A stretch of DNA of 64,000 nt from Carpediemonas membranifera. Taxonomy: Eukaryota > Fornicata. The stretch covers positions 930,001-994,000 of the forward strand of contig JAHDYR010000007.1 of NCBI GenBank assembly GCA_019828565.1. The letters run 5' to 3'. Shown here piece by piece: positions 29,641-38,785 of the stretch. The notes beneath the pieces were generated by a model. The model had not been told where the DNA came from. It ran no database searches and saw only the letters and a list, made by a program, of their open reading frames with translations. Numbering within the stretch: the first letter of the stretch is position 1; each line of letters begins with the position of its first letter. A program made the position numbers and the translations under genes.

Positions 29641-30480
29641 CATCGGGTTCACCATGGATGCTGAGCCTCAGATAGGCTTGGCCTGCCCGGGCGAGTCGTT
29701 CGACTGACTCGACTTCACATCTCAGATATGACTACAACCAGCCATCAAGGGCCGCAAATATACTTTGTGGCCAGGCAAATGTACAGTAACGGTTTACAGG
29801 TCTGCGAACGTGTCACTTTTTTTTCTTGCAGAATGCGAACCGGCGACCGTTTCTCAAAAGAATGGTCTTCCATGGACTTTAGCGCACTTTCATCTTGTGC
29901 ATATCATTCATACTCATTCATATTCCTCCTTCTTCACTCTGTTTCGGTCACTTCACGGTGCCGAACTAAACAACATCAATCAGGTGCGCCGACGGGACCC
30001 TGGAGCGGCAACAAGGTAAGTCCGCCACCATCTAATGATGTCAAAATGCTTAGCTGTGCGCCACGGCGTCTTCGGACCCGTGGTATTGCATTGGCCTCTG
30101 GCCCTTGCTGCACACCGGAGAGATCCGCGCCACTTTGTTCGGTGCGGAACCCGGTTCCTAGCTAGGAGCGCGCGGGCGGTGTGAGACAGCCGCGCGACAT
30201 CAGATGGACCTAGGACAGTGAGCCTAGATGATACACTTGGACGACCCAGCAGCTGCTGGCGGTTGGTGAGTGTATGCGGGAGGGCAGCCCGCGGTGTGGA
30301 GCCCCCATTGGAGTCATACCCATGGGGGGTCATTTTCGTCCGAACTGTCCGAATTGTCAGATTTGCACCCAGCAGCTGAAGCATGCGTCCGACCCTAATA
30401 TCGTGTCAAAACAGAAGGAGAAGAGGTAACTCTTGTAAAATGCGAGCAGGAGTGCAACGTTTTTCACACCAGTCGATCAT
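29641..30480. other. Stretch without a supportable gene
   Basis: Frames overlap on both strands (for example - 29980-30384), but none has convincing composition. A T-run of nine sits near 29818. A reverse frame rich in Arg/Thr may be decayed element DNA. I cannot assign it. Confidence 0.3.
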
Positions 30481-30967
30481 CATGGGCTTTCGCCTTTGGG
30501 CTGGGTGTCAAGTTTGGAAGGTCTCTTGTACGTCTTGGGCCCGCATCACAAAGGCCGTAGTCGCATTCTGGGTGGCTCCCCTCCTACTGCTCTACCGTCC
30601 CGAGCCTCTGCTACTCCGCGTCTCGGGTCACGCGCTCGGCCTCGTCTCCATGCTGGGCGGCCTGCCGGTCCTGCTGCTGACTTCGGCCCTGAACACCCTG
30701 CCCGACGCATGTGTGGAACAGCTGGGCGGGCCCTCGTCCAGATATATACATAGAGCTGCTGCTGTCCTCCCAGGTCCTGGCGATGGTCGACTCCGTGCCA
30801 GACTACACCCTGGGCGCCTTCACCGAGCTGTGGGGGGCCAGTCTCTTCGCCTCTGCGATGGACGCCGTGGGTATCCTATTCACCTCGTGCCAGCTGCTGG
30901 AGCCCTCGTTCCACCGCTGCCGCTCGATCGACCCATCCCCGCATTGGTCGAAGCCTATGGCCACATA
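30481..30967 (+). CDS. Unknown membrane protein split over two frames
   Basis: Frame one (from the ATG at 30481, MGFRLWAGCQVW) carries hydrophobic stretches VVAFWVAPLLLLYRPEPLLL and LVSMLGGLPVLLLTSALNTL. From about 30740 the protein-like frame shifts to YIELLLSSQVLAMVDSVPDY, then FTELWGASLFASAMDAVGIL, ending at 30967. The change of frame lies next to GTCCAGATATATACATAG (30737-30754), which is too short for the introns seen elsewhere. About three membrane segments. No family recognised. Confidence 0.4.
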
Positions 30968-31051
30968 AGCCTCTTTTAGCTTTGAAAAGACGATTGCTGG
31001 CCAAGGAGAGGAGCTCTTCCGTATCATTCGGTGCACATGCTTCATTTATCG

Positions 31052-31058
31052 TTTACGT
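31052..31058 (+). promoter_or_regulatory. TTTACGT element
   Basis: TTTACGT lies 60 bases before the ATG at 31118; the same core precedes three other starts in the window. Confidence 0.25.
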
Positions 31059-31117
31059 TTTGAGTCGATCCAGACCCAAATTGTCAGCCAAGACGAGAAG
31101 ACAAAAGACGCCGACAA

Positions 31118-32709
31118 ATGGCTGTAGCGACGCAGGACGTGGACATTACGTTCTTCTCGTCACTAGAACTCGACGGTGTTCATTACTATACCGTCGGCTT
31201 CACTCTCATTGGTAGTTTGTACGCATTCAGCCACTTTCTCACCAAGTTCTTCTCCTCATTCTCTTTCAATGCATTCTCTACGGCCTTACGCCATGTAACT
31301 TCTTCTGCAGCAACATTATACTCCGTTATCTTGCCCAAGCGCTGACTTCGCTCGGTCTCAACTTCATTGAACGTTACACGAGCGAACTGCCGACATTGCC
31401 CGGCACCAGTGGAGCAACGAGAAGTGAACGCATGAAGGAACTCGTGAAGCAGAGGAACGCCGCTGCTGGAGCTGCTTTGCTCGTTGTGCTGTGCATTTTC
31501 ATCACAGCCTTTTACTTCTCCGTCGCAGCCGAGCTCGCATCAACGAGGAGCTGCGCCCAGGTGCAGACGCTCGGCTCGCTAGACCTGTACGAGCTATCGT
31601 CCGGGCTGGACGTTGAGGTGACCATCTATGTCAACACTGATGACGGCCTCCTCGACAAGGACGCCGCCCGCACTCTTATAGACGCTTGGAACGTTGGAAC
31701 GAACGTATCCTCGATCTCAGTCGACTACGTCGCCATCAGCTTCGTGGCAGATTCACACTGGCTCTTGTACTCAGCCGACCCACTCACGCTGCCGCTCAGC
31801 GTCCTCCACATTGAGACCATCGACCACGTGAAGCTCCAGTCCCGCTACCGCGACTACAGCTCGGGCTTCCCCTTCTACAGTGATACTGAGACAACAGCTG
31901 AGATCGGTAGACGTGACCTTATGATGATTTCTCAATCTGATGTCGAGATTCGATCTGATTTCGCGAATATCAGCATGACCATCCCCACCGCGATCGCACA
32001 GGTTGTGAGAGACACGTGGGATATGCGCACGGCGTTCCATCCAGACGTAGAGGGTCTCAAGTTCATGCGGCCCGACCGCGTTCCTCTGTTTGACGTCAAC
32101 CGCAGCACTCCTCTGCTCGCAGACGCGACGGACGCGTTTATTCTTGATTTCGCGCCTAATGAGATTGGTTCTGAGGCCGTGCTTCTCGAGTGCGAGGGCA
32201 CGATTGAGATCATCATCGGCATCCTTGAGAAGGGCGCCATCTACCTCGCCCTCTACCCTGTCGTCAAGATCATACTCGAAGCACTCGCCCGCGGCTACCA
32301 ATGGCTCGTCCCGACGCTCATCATCGGCGTCGCGGTCTCCAGCTGCCTCATCCCCGTCCCACTCATCTTCGCCCTCTCGTCTGTGGGCTTCTACTACGCC
32401 CACACCCACTACCCTCTCACGTCCCAGCTGCTGTACGACATTATAGCAAGCGGGTCTATTGTCATGATGATCGCCGGCTTCCAGTCCATAATCTGCACGG
32501 TACTGTACATCCTCAAGTTTGGTCGTATGGGAGGCTGGTCACTCATCAAAGAGGCCATGAATCGGCTCAAGGTAGCACGTCTCAGAAGAAGGGAAAGATC
32601 GAAGCATCGGCAAGCAGTGATGCAGAGGTCACTTGACTCGGCCCGAGACGATCGCCCAAATCCCCTCACAGGGCCGATGGCCCAGCACCAGCAGCCCGAT
32701 TCAGTGTGA
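31118..32709 (+). CDS. Unknown multi-pass membrane protein
   Basis: The 5' part (31118 to about 31290) reads MAVATQDVDITFFSSLELDG then a hydrophobic segment. A second frame, open from about 31312 to 32709, reads NIILRYLAQALTSLGLNFIE and onward for some 460 residues. A junction of 16-65 nt near 31246-31310 is implied; GTTCTT...TCTGCAG (65 nt) keeps the frame but is longer than the usual intron. The second part has one membrane helix near its start (ALLVVLCIFITAFYFSVAAE), a luminal or extracellular domain of about 230 residues with N-glycosylation-type sites, then three to four helices near the end (YQWLVPTLIIGVAVSS; IPVPLIFALSSVGFYY; SIVMMIAGFQSIICTVLYIL) and a basic tail. No family recognised. 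Confidence 0.6.
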
Positions 32710-33095
32710 GTGATCAGTGGGCCATGGTCCACGATCGTTCTTGACTGCTGTTCCGTTTTCAAGGGAAGCAAGGAAAGAGCACCGTACTAAAATGTCAATA
32801 GATGTTTATCTTTTTATGTTTGTCCTTCTTCGAACCTTTGGCTTTGTCTATTGGCGCACCAAACAAAGATCTGCTTCCGTCACCGACACGCCCCGTCGCC
32901 ATGGCCAGGGTCCTAACACGGTCATTTCGGCGGGGTACTCCGTGGAAAATGGCTTGTTATTGACATGGATTCGAGAAAGACCGAAGGCAGCCTCGCTTGT
33001 AACATCAGTCCAGCCGGGTCGACTCGTATCCGTGCATTTCATGTTTTGTCAGAAAAGACCATTCGCAACATTCATCGAAACACAATACCCTGACC
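32710..33095. other. Intergenic stretch
   Basis: No frame with gene-like composition and no RNA gene visible. Confidence 0.35.
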
Positions 33096-34496
33096 ATGGA
33101 AACGAACAGCATCCGCACTCTAGTGCGTGAAAGGCTGAGAGAAATACGATCTGGAGTTGTGGATGCGGAGAAGAAGGTCAAGCAGGACGTAGAAGCACGC
33201 AAGCAGTTCATTGAATTCGTTAATGGCAAGAATCGCGAAAGCACAAACGAATTGAGCGTTCAAGACGTCAATGAAGCCAGAAAGCAAGTTGTAGCAAACG
33301 CAACGTCCCATTTCCTCCGCATGGCGAACGGTCTCGACACCCCCCTCAAGGTCGCCCGAGACACTCCTACCCTTCTTCCAGAGGACCAGCCCGAGCACCC
33401 GCCCCCGCCCAAGCCCAAGACACTCCACGAGCTATTCGGGGTCGAGCACCTTGACCATGGACTGCTCCCCGTGGTGTGTGACTACCAGCAGCTCAAGGGC
33501 ATGGCCGCCACGATGCCCCTGCCCGAGGTTTACGAGTACACTGTGGCAGACTATACGGGGCCGTTTACAGTCCAGCCCGAGATGGCGTGGCGGTACGGGT
33601 CACTGGTCGAGGAGGTCTCGGACAGACCGCCCGACGGCACTGAGTTCAAGGCGGGCGAGCTGCGGTTCGATCATGCCCAGGAGGTGCTCGTCCGGTTGAT
33701 CAGGGAGGAGCAGCGGCTGTTTGAGGCGATGGTGGCCTCGGCTAGGAAAGCCAGCGAGGCAGAGCAAGTGGAGGCCGAGACGGACGAGGGGACTGAGCCC
33801 GCCATGCGCCCTAAGTCTAAGTTCGTCCTCGCCCTGGATGAGGCGGGGCTCGGCGTCACAACGTTCCCACCCACCCCGCCCAGCCCAGCCTCCTCGGACC
33901 TGCTCACGACCGCGGTAAACGCGACATTCGGCCAGAGTAACAGCCAGCCGACCATGTTTGAGAGGATCTGGCGGCAGTACACGCCGGTTAAGACGCTCAA
34001 TTTGCCGGAGTCACTCAGCTTCCGGCAGCTGTTCGAGGCGTACTCCAAGCAGTACCGCGAGGCCGAGTTCGAGTCCAGCGAGGTCGCGGTCCCCGAGGCC
34101 AGGCCCCTGGACGGCATCTGGCCCCGCGTGGCGGCCGTGTGGTCAGCGCTGAGGATGCCGCTGGGGCAGAAGATCGCTATGGTGGCTCCATACATGCACC
34201 TGTCGACCGTCACTAAGCTTGAAACTGACCTGACACTCTGGGAAGCGGCAGTGGCAACGGTCAAGCGACGGGAGGAGTTGAAGGTCCAGATCGCGACTCT
34301 GGAGAAGTCTCTGGGCGTACATACCGGCCGGCCGATCCTCACCGGGCCCGGGCGGGTCTCCGCACAGGCAGAGTACACGCAGCTCCAGGACCTGTGGGCG
34401 AGGCTGACCGAGGAGGTGCGGCGCGAGGCGTGGAAGCTGGTGGAGGCCGGCGGGGAGTTGACGCTGGACGGGGCGCCGTACCCGACGAAGATCTAG
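33096..34496 (+). CDS. Unknown alpha-helical protein
   Basis: 466 residues, no intron. Basic helical N-terminus (VRERLREIRSGVVDAEKKVK), a proline-rich linker (EDQPEHPPPPKPK near residue 95), and a C-terminal helical block: LWEAAVATVKRREELKVQIA then LEKSLGVHTG and LWARLTEEVRREAWKLVEAG. That C-terminal pattern recalls coiled-coil proteins such as the CCDC87 group found in ciliated organisms, a weak resemblance only. It lies between the membrane-protein gene and DHX37, all on the same strand. Confidence 0.5.
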   Translation: METNSIRTLVRERLREIRSGVVDAEKKVKQDVEARKQFIEFVNGKNRESTNELSVQDVNEARKQVVANATSHFLRMANGLDTPLKVARDTPTLLPEDQPEHPPPPKPKTLHELFGVEHLDHGLLPVVCDYQQLKGMAATMPLPEVYEYTVADYTGPFTVQPEMAWRYGSLVEEVSDRPPDGTEFKAGELRFDHAQEVLVRLIREEQRLFEAMVASARKASEAEQVEAETDEGTEPAMRPKSKFVLALDEAGLGVTTFPPTPPSPASSDLLTTAVNATFGQSNSQPTMFERIWRQYTPVKTLNLPESLSFRQLFEAYSKQYREAEFESSEVAVPEARPLDGIWPRVAAVWSALRMPLGQKIAMVAPYMHLSTVTKLETDLTLWEAAVATVKRREELKVQIATLEKSLGVHTGRPILTGPGRVSAQAEYTQLQDLWARLTEEVRREAWKLVEAGGELTLDGAPYPTKI

Positions 34497-34716
34497 GGTG
34501 GCGCCGCTTGGATCTTCTTCTCTGAGCGAGGTCCTCGCAGAGCTCCTGAAGTTTCGTGTCGCTGCAGGTCGACAAATATGCAATCATTTGCAGCTGATAG
34601 CAGAGCTGTTTAAATCGGGATCATGATTTCGCGCCCGGCGTCGATGTGACGGATTGACCCGGGTGGGCCGGGTAATCAGATCGGACATTTGATCGGTTTT
34701 CTCGGCCTTCAACCAA

Positions 34717-37665
34717 GTGCCAAAACCCCGAAATATGCAGGAGGTTGATGCAAAGATCACTGCTATGCGTGATTTGATGAAACTGAGGGCCCGCCGTGCC
34801 CGGAGTGAGAAGAGAAAGGCCTTCCACAACCTTCTGAGCGAAGTCGGCGAGCATGCGCTTCCAACGGACCAGTATGAGCTTCTTTACACCGACAACCACG
34901 GCCAAAAGATGACGAAGAAGGAACGTGCCGACCACGAGCGTCGTATCGCTTCCCACCAGCGCGAACAGCTTGGCCTGAACAAACGGGCCCGCACCGACGC
35001 CGAACCACCAGCACTCCCCGAGTATCTCTTCGAGAAGCCGCAGAACGAGCCCCGCGAGATCTCTGAGGAAGACCTGGAAGAATATGAGTCCACGGATTCC
35101 GAATCCGACGGCCAGACCGCCCCCGCCGTGCTGTGGCCCGAGACAGCCCGAGAGCTGAAGCATCCAGAGTGGAATGCCCGCATGGACGCGGTAGAAAGGG
35201 ATGAGCATGGTCATGCCGTCATTAGCCACGGGAGGAAGCTCGACTCAGTCAAGCTGGGCGACACCTTCCAGCACAAGCTCCGCGAGGACCTGGAGAAGTA
35301 CATGATCCCTCGGGACATCGACTCTGAGGCCGAGCAGGCAAGAATGAAGCTCGACGTTGTGATGGGGGAGACCAACATCACGAGAGCCCTCGACGAGCAC
35401 GACGTCGTCGTCCTGACCTCGGAAACGGGCTCAGGCAAGAGCACGCAGGTGCCACAGATCCTGTTCGAGGCAGGCTACGCCGCTAACGGCATGATCGGGG
35501 TCACCGAGCCCCGCCGGGTCGCGGCAATCAGTCTCGCGCGCCGAGTCAAGGCAGAGATGGCTCTATGCACTCAACCCGACCTCGTAGGCCACAGCGTCCG
35601 CTTCGACAAGTCCCTCTCCGATCAGACCCGCATCCTGTACGCCACCGACGGCGTTGTCCGACAGATGGCGTTGTCGGCCCCGCTGCTCCCCCAGTTCTCC
35701 GTAGTGGTAGTGGACGAGGCGCACGAGAGGACAGTGATGACTGACACGCTCATAGGCTTCCTCGTTAGAGCCATCCAAGCCCGTAAGGAGGCTGGAATGC
35801 CGCACCTTAAGGTCGTGATCATGTCGGCGACCATCCAGGAAGAGGTCTTCAAGACGGTGTTCGCAGCACACGGGGCCACCGTGGCATGCGTGTCTATTGT
35901 TCCAGCGAAGAACCCACACAAGGTGGTAGTCAAGCCGCCGGCCACGCTCAACAACGAGAAGCTGAACTTCGGCGATAGCCTAGAGAAGCTCAAGGAGCTC
36001 CAGGCGAGGCCCAGAGAGTTCTCGGGGTGGGTCGCTGATGCAGTGTCAAGTATAGTTGCCAAGAAGGTCAGAGACCGCTCGAGAGGAGCCGATGACCCAA
36101 CCTACGTGCCCAAGACCATCCTCGCCTTCCTCCCAGGCCAGGGCGAGATCCTCGAGGCCATCATACTCACTGCCGAGAAACTAGGCGCTGAGGGCGACGA
36201 GGGGGCATTTGACGAGACAATGGAGGACTCAGACGACGAAACAGAGACACCTACCCCCGCGGGTCGACTCATACGCACGAGACAGGCCAGGGCCGAGCTC
36301 CTGCCCCTCTACGGCACCCTGAGGCCGGGCCAGCAGGACCGGGTGTTCGCCCAGCCTGCCCTCGTCGACGGGGTGGCGGCTGCGAGGGTTGTATTCGCCA
36401 CCAACATCGCGGAGACGTCTCTTACCATCCCTGACGTCGACCTTGTAGTCGACTCTGGAGTCGAGAAACGTGCAGTTTTTGACCCACTTTCTGAACGGAC
36501 TGAACTCAAGCTAGTCAAGATCTCAAGGATGTCTGTAGAGCAGCGCAAGGGCCGTACTGGCCGCACATGTAACGGTGAGGTCATACACATGTACGCTGAC
36601 TACCAAATAGACCGTATGGAGCCCGCCCCGCCCGCCCAGGTCGAGCATTCGTCGCTGCTGGACACCGTGGTGTTGCTCCGAGCTCTCAGGATCCGCCCCG
36701 AGGAGTTCGCATTCCCGGGTGGGGTGCCTTCAGGTCTAGCAGCAGCGAGCGAGACATTAGACAACCTCTTGGCCATTGTCTCACTGGGAAAGAAGGCCTC
36801 TGCCCAGTCGGCCGAGGAGAAGGCCAAGGTTAAGAGAATGAAGCGTGCTGTCGTCAAACGCGTCGCTGCCTTCCCCATCAAGCCGAGAGCAGCCCTGTTC
36901 ATCTCTGTCGTCGTCAGCTCCATCACCAGAGAATCTAACGCCGCCAAGCTCGACTATCTCCGGGCCGCACTCACCCTTGCTGCTGTACTTGCCGTTGACA
37001 AGCGCCCAGAGACCTTGTGGTGCGGCGTGTCAGATTCCAAGCGTGCCGAGTATCTCGCAGCAGGGTTGGTCGACGAGCGGTCAGACCACTTGACAATCGC
37101 CCAAATCGTCGAGAGCGCTGCTTCGAACCCCCACCCCGCTGATCTTCTCGTGAGAGAGATCCTGAACGTCCGCGCCCAGCTTGTCCGAGTCGCTGTCGAC
37201 CAGCATGCCGTCGTCTTGCCCAAGCTGGGCGAAGTGACCGACGACCCTGCCGCACTCGCCCGTGCTCTGGCGCTGACACCCCCGAATAACCTGCTGAAGG
37301 ATGGTTCGAGAGGATTCAAAGCGATGCTCCGTGGATTAATATTGTGCACTTTTAGGGACACTGTTGCCGTCCGGGGTAAGAAGACCCAAGCCGACTGGAC
37401 GTACAGGTTTAGTAGGATCGACGGCCACCGTTTTGTTCGTATTCACAACAGCTCTCCGCTTGCAGGGCTTGCTAAGGAAAGTGGGGATGCTTTACCCAAG
37501 TATGTTACTACTGACCCGACGTCAGTGTTTGCCCCCAACAAGGCCGTGTTCCTGAACATGGTCACGGTGGTGGACAAGGCGCAGGTGGAGAAGTACTGTG
37601 ACGCTAGGCTGGTGAAGGCGTTACGGAAGGAGGTTGGGGTTGACCCCAAGAAGCACCGCGGATAA
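34717..37665 (+). CDS. DHX37: DEAH-box RNA helicase DHX37/Dhr1
   Basis: Nucleolar helicase that removes U3 snoRNA from pre-40S particles. 982 residues without introns. The N-terminal 200 residues are charged, with an acidic patch (EISEEDLEEYESTDSESDGQ). Helicase motifs: I SETGSGKSTQVPQILFEAGY, Ia TEPRRVAA, II VVVDEAHERT, III MSATI, IV-V NIAETSLTIPDVDLVVDSG, VI QRKGRTGRT. An acidic insertion before motif IV (DETMEDSDDETETPTP) matches the DHX37/Ecm16 lineage, which carries such an insertion. HA2/OB regions follow. Motif VI has Lys-Gly where most family members have Ala-Gly (QRxGRxGR is kept). Confidence 0.88.
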   Translation: MPKPRNMQEVDAKITAMRDLMKLRARRARSEKRKAFHNLLSEVGEHALPTDQYELLYTDNHGQKMTKKERADHERRIASHQREQLGLNKRARTDAEPPALPEYLFEKPQNEPREISEEDLEEYESTDSESDGQTAPAVLWPETARELKHPEWNARMDAVERDEHGHAVISHGRKLDSVKLGDTFQHKLREDLEKYMIPRDIDSEAEQARMKLDVVMGETNITRALDEHDVVVLTSETGSGKSTQVPQILFEAGYAANGMIGVTEPRRVAAISLARRVKAEMALCTQPDLVGHSVRFDKSLSDQTRILYATDGVVRQMALSAPLLPQFSVVVVDEAHERTVMTDTLIGFLVRAIQARKEAGMPHLKVVIMSATIQEEVFKTVFAAHGATVACVSIVPAKNPHKVVVKPPATLNNEKLNFGDSLEKLKELQARPREFSGWVADAVSSIVAKKVRDRSRGADDPTYVPKTILAFLPGQGEILEAIILTAEKLGAEGDEGAFDETMEDSDDETETPTPAGRLIRTRQARAELLPLYGTLRPGQQDRVFAQPALVDGVAAARVVFATNIAETSLTIPDVDLVVDSGVEKRAVFDPLSERTELKLVKISRMSVEQRKGRTGRTCNGEVIHMYADYQIDRMEPAPPAQVEHSSLLDTVVLLRALRIRPEEFAFPGGVPSGLAAASETLDNLLAIVSLGKKASAQSAEEKAKVKRMKRAVVKRVAAFPIKPRAALFISVVVSSITRESNAAKLDYLRAALTLAAVLAVDKRPETLWCGVSDSKRAEYLAAGLVDERSDHLTIAQIVESAASNPHPADLLVREILNVRAQLVRVAVDQHAVVLPKLGEVTDDPAALARALALTPPNNLLKDGSRGFKAMLRGLILCTFRDTVAVRGKKTQADWTYRFSRIDGHRFVRIHNSSPLAGLAKESGDALPKYVTTDPTSVFAPNKAVFLNMVTVVDKAQVEKYCDARLVKALRKEVGVDPKKHRG

Positions 37666-37791
37666 ATATTTTATCGTTATTCTGGGCATGGCTGTGGCTA
37701 GCTTGGAGCGTGGCGGGGTTGTCTGCTTGCTGGGGTGGCTCAGAGAGCTCTTCGCATCTTAAGAGAAGCGACGCGTCGCCAAAACGTGTTA

Positions 37792-38586
37792 ATGAGCCTC
37801 GAAGAGCCGCCAGAACTAACAGCATTGCGCAGAATGCTGATGAATGAACGCAAGAAGTCGCAAGATTGCTCTCTCGCCCTTCTTCATAAGGAAGACAAGA
37901 TCAAAGCCCTAGAACGCGAGCTTAACGACGCCAAGGCTACAATTCATCGCCTCATCGATGAAAACAAGCGCCTTCAAATCAAAGCAGGCATGGCCAGTGC
38001 CGTTACCCCATCCCTACCGACGCCCACGTCCTCCAAGCTCGGCCTTGCCATCCGCAGCGCCCTGTCTCTTTCAGATAAGGCAGCCACCGCCGGCCAGAAC
38101 CTCACTCCAACCCGCACGAGTCGGTCCAACTCCACCTCGAGTGCGGCCGACTCACTTATGGGCCGTTCGTTCGAGGACGGTTTAGAGGACGCCATCCGCC
38201 CTAGGACGCCCAGGACAAGCCACCCAACCACCCCTGAGCGAGCAGACAGACTTCTACAGACACCCCCGAGTGCATTTTCGACCTCTGGACCAATCGAACT
38301 CCCTTCAGTCGACATCCTCAAAGAACTAATCAGATCCGAGCTCGTAAGAAACGGCCTCGGGACGCATGCGGCCATGGGAAGCGAGGACTCGGCCGCCCAG
38401 GCAGCCCTGCTCTCCCTGGCTGATGATGGGGAGGACGCCGAGTATGCTTCTGTTGCAGAGGGGCTTGAGCGGAAGATCAAAGCTGGCGCCGTTCATCTCA
38501 CGCCGAAGCCTGAGGACTGGAAGTACAAGTCCCCTGTAAGGCGTGTGAAAAAGGCGAAGAAGGGGCCGAGGCAGGGGGCAGATTGA
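37792..38586 (+). CDS. Unknown protein with N-terminal coiled coil
   Basis: 264 residues from the ATG at 37792; the frame is open earlier without an ATG. Residues 20-65 form a coiled coil (LLHKEDKIKALERELNDAKA, then TIHRLIDENKRLQIKAG). The middle is Ser/Thr/Pro-rich, with several TP sites (TPRTSHPTTPERADR). It ends with a basic tail, RRVKKAKKGPRQ. The design suggests a regulated cytoskeletal or nuclear adaptor, but no family is evident. Confidence 0.5.
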   Translation: MSLEEPPELTALRRMLMNERKKSQDCSLALLHKEDKIKALERELNDAKATIHRLIDENKRLQIKAGMASAVTPSLPTPTSSKLGLAIRSALSLSDKAATAGQNLTPTRTSRSNSTSSAADSLMGRSFEDGLEDAIRPRTPRTSHPTTPERADRLLQTPPSAFSTSGPIELPSVDILKELIRSELVRNGLGTHAAMGSEDSAAQAALLSLADDGEDAEYASVAEGLERKIKAGAVHLTPKPEDWKYKSPVRRVKKAKKGPRQGAD

Positions 38587-38785
38587 CCTCGGGTGAGCAA
38601 CAACTACTCCCTCCAGCTCCCTGGCGGCCCAACTTAAGGCCAGAAACGCTATGTTAAGAATGATAAGCAGGCATGCAATGTGAGTACATAAACTACTGCT
38701 ATTGAGAGCTTACCACAGAGATTGGGATGACTGACCAGCTGTTCGTTGATGACGCATTTTATGTCAAAAAACGCAAGAGCTCAAA

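Noticed and set aside
31295-31310. A 16-nt GTAACT...TCTGCAG intron in the membrane protein gene
   Set aside because: Far shorter than any supported intron here, and its removal does not give the right frame.
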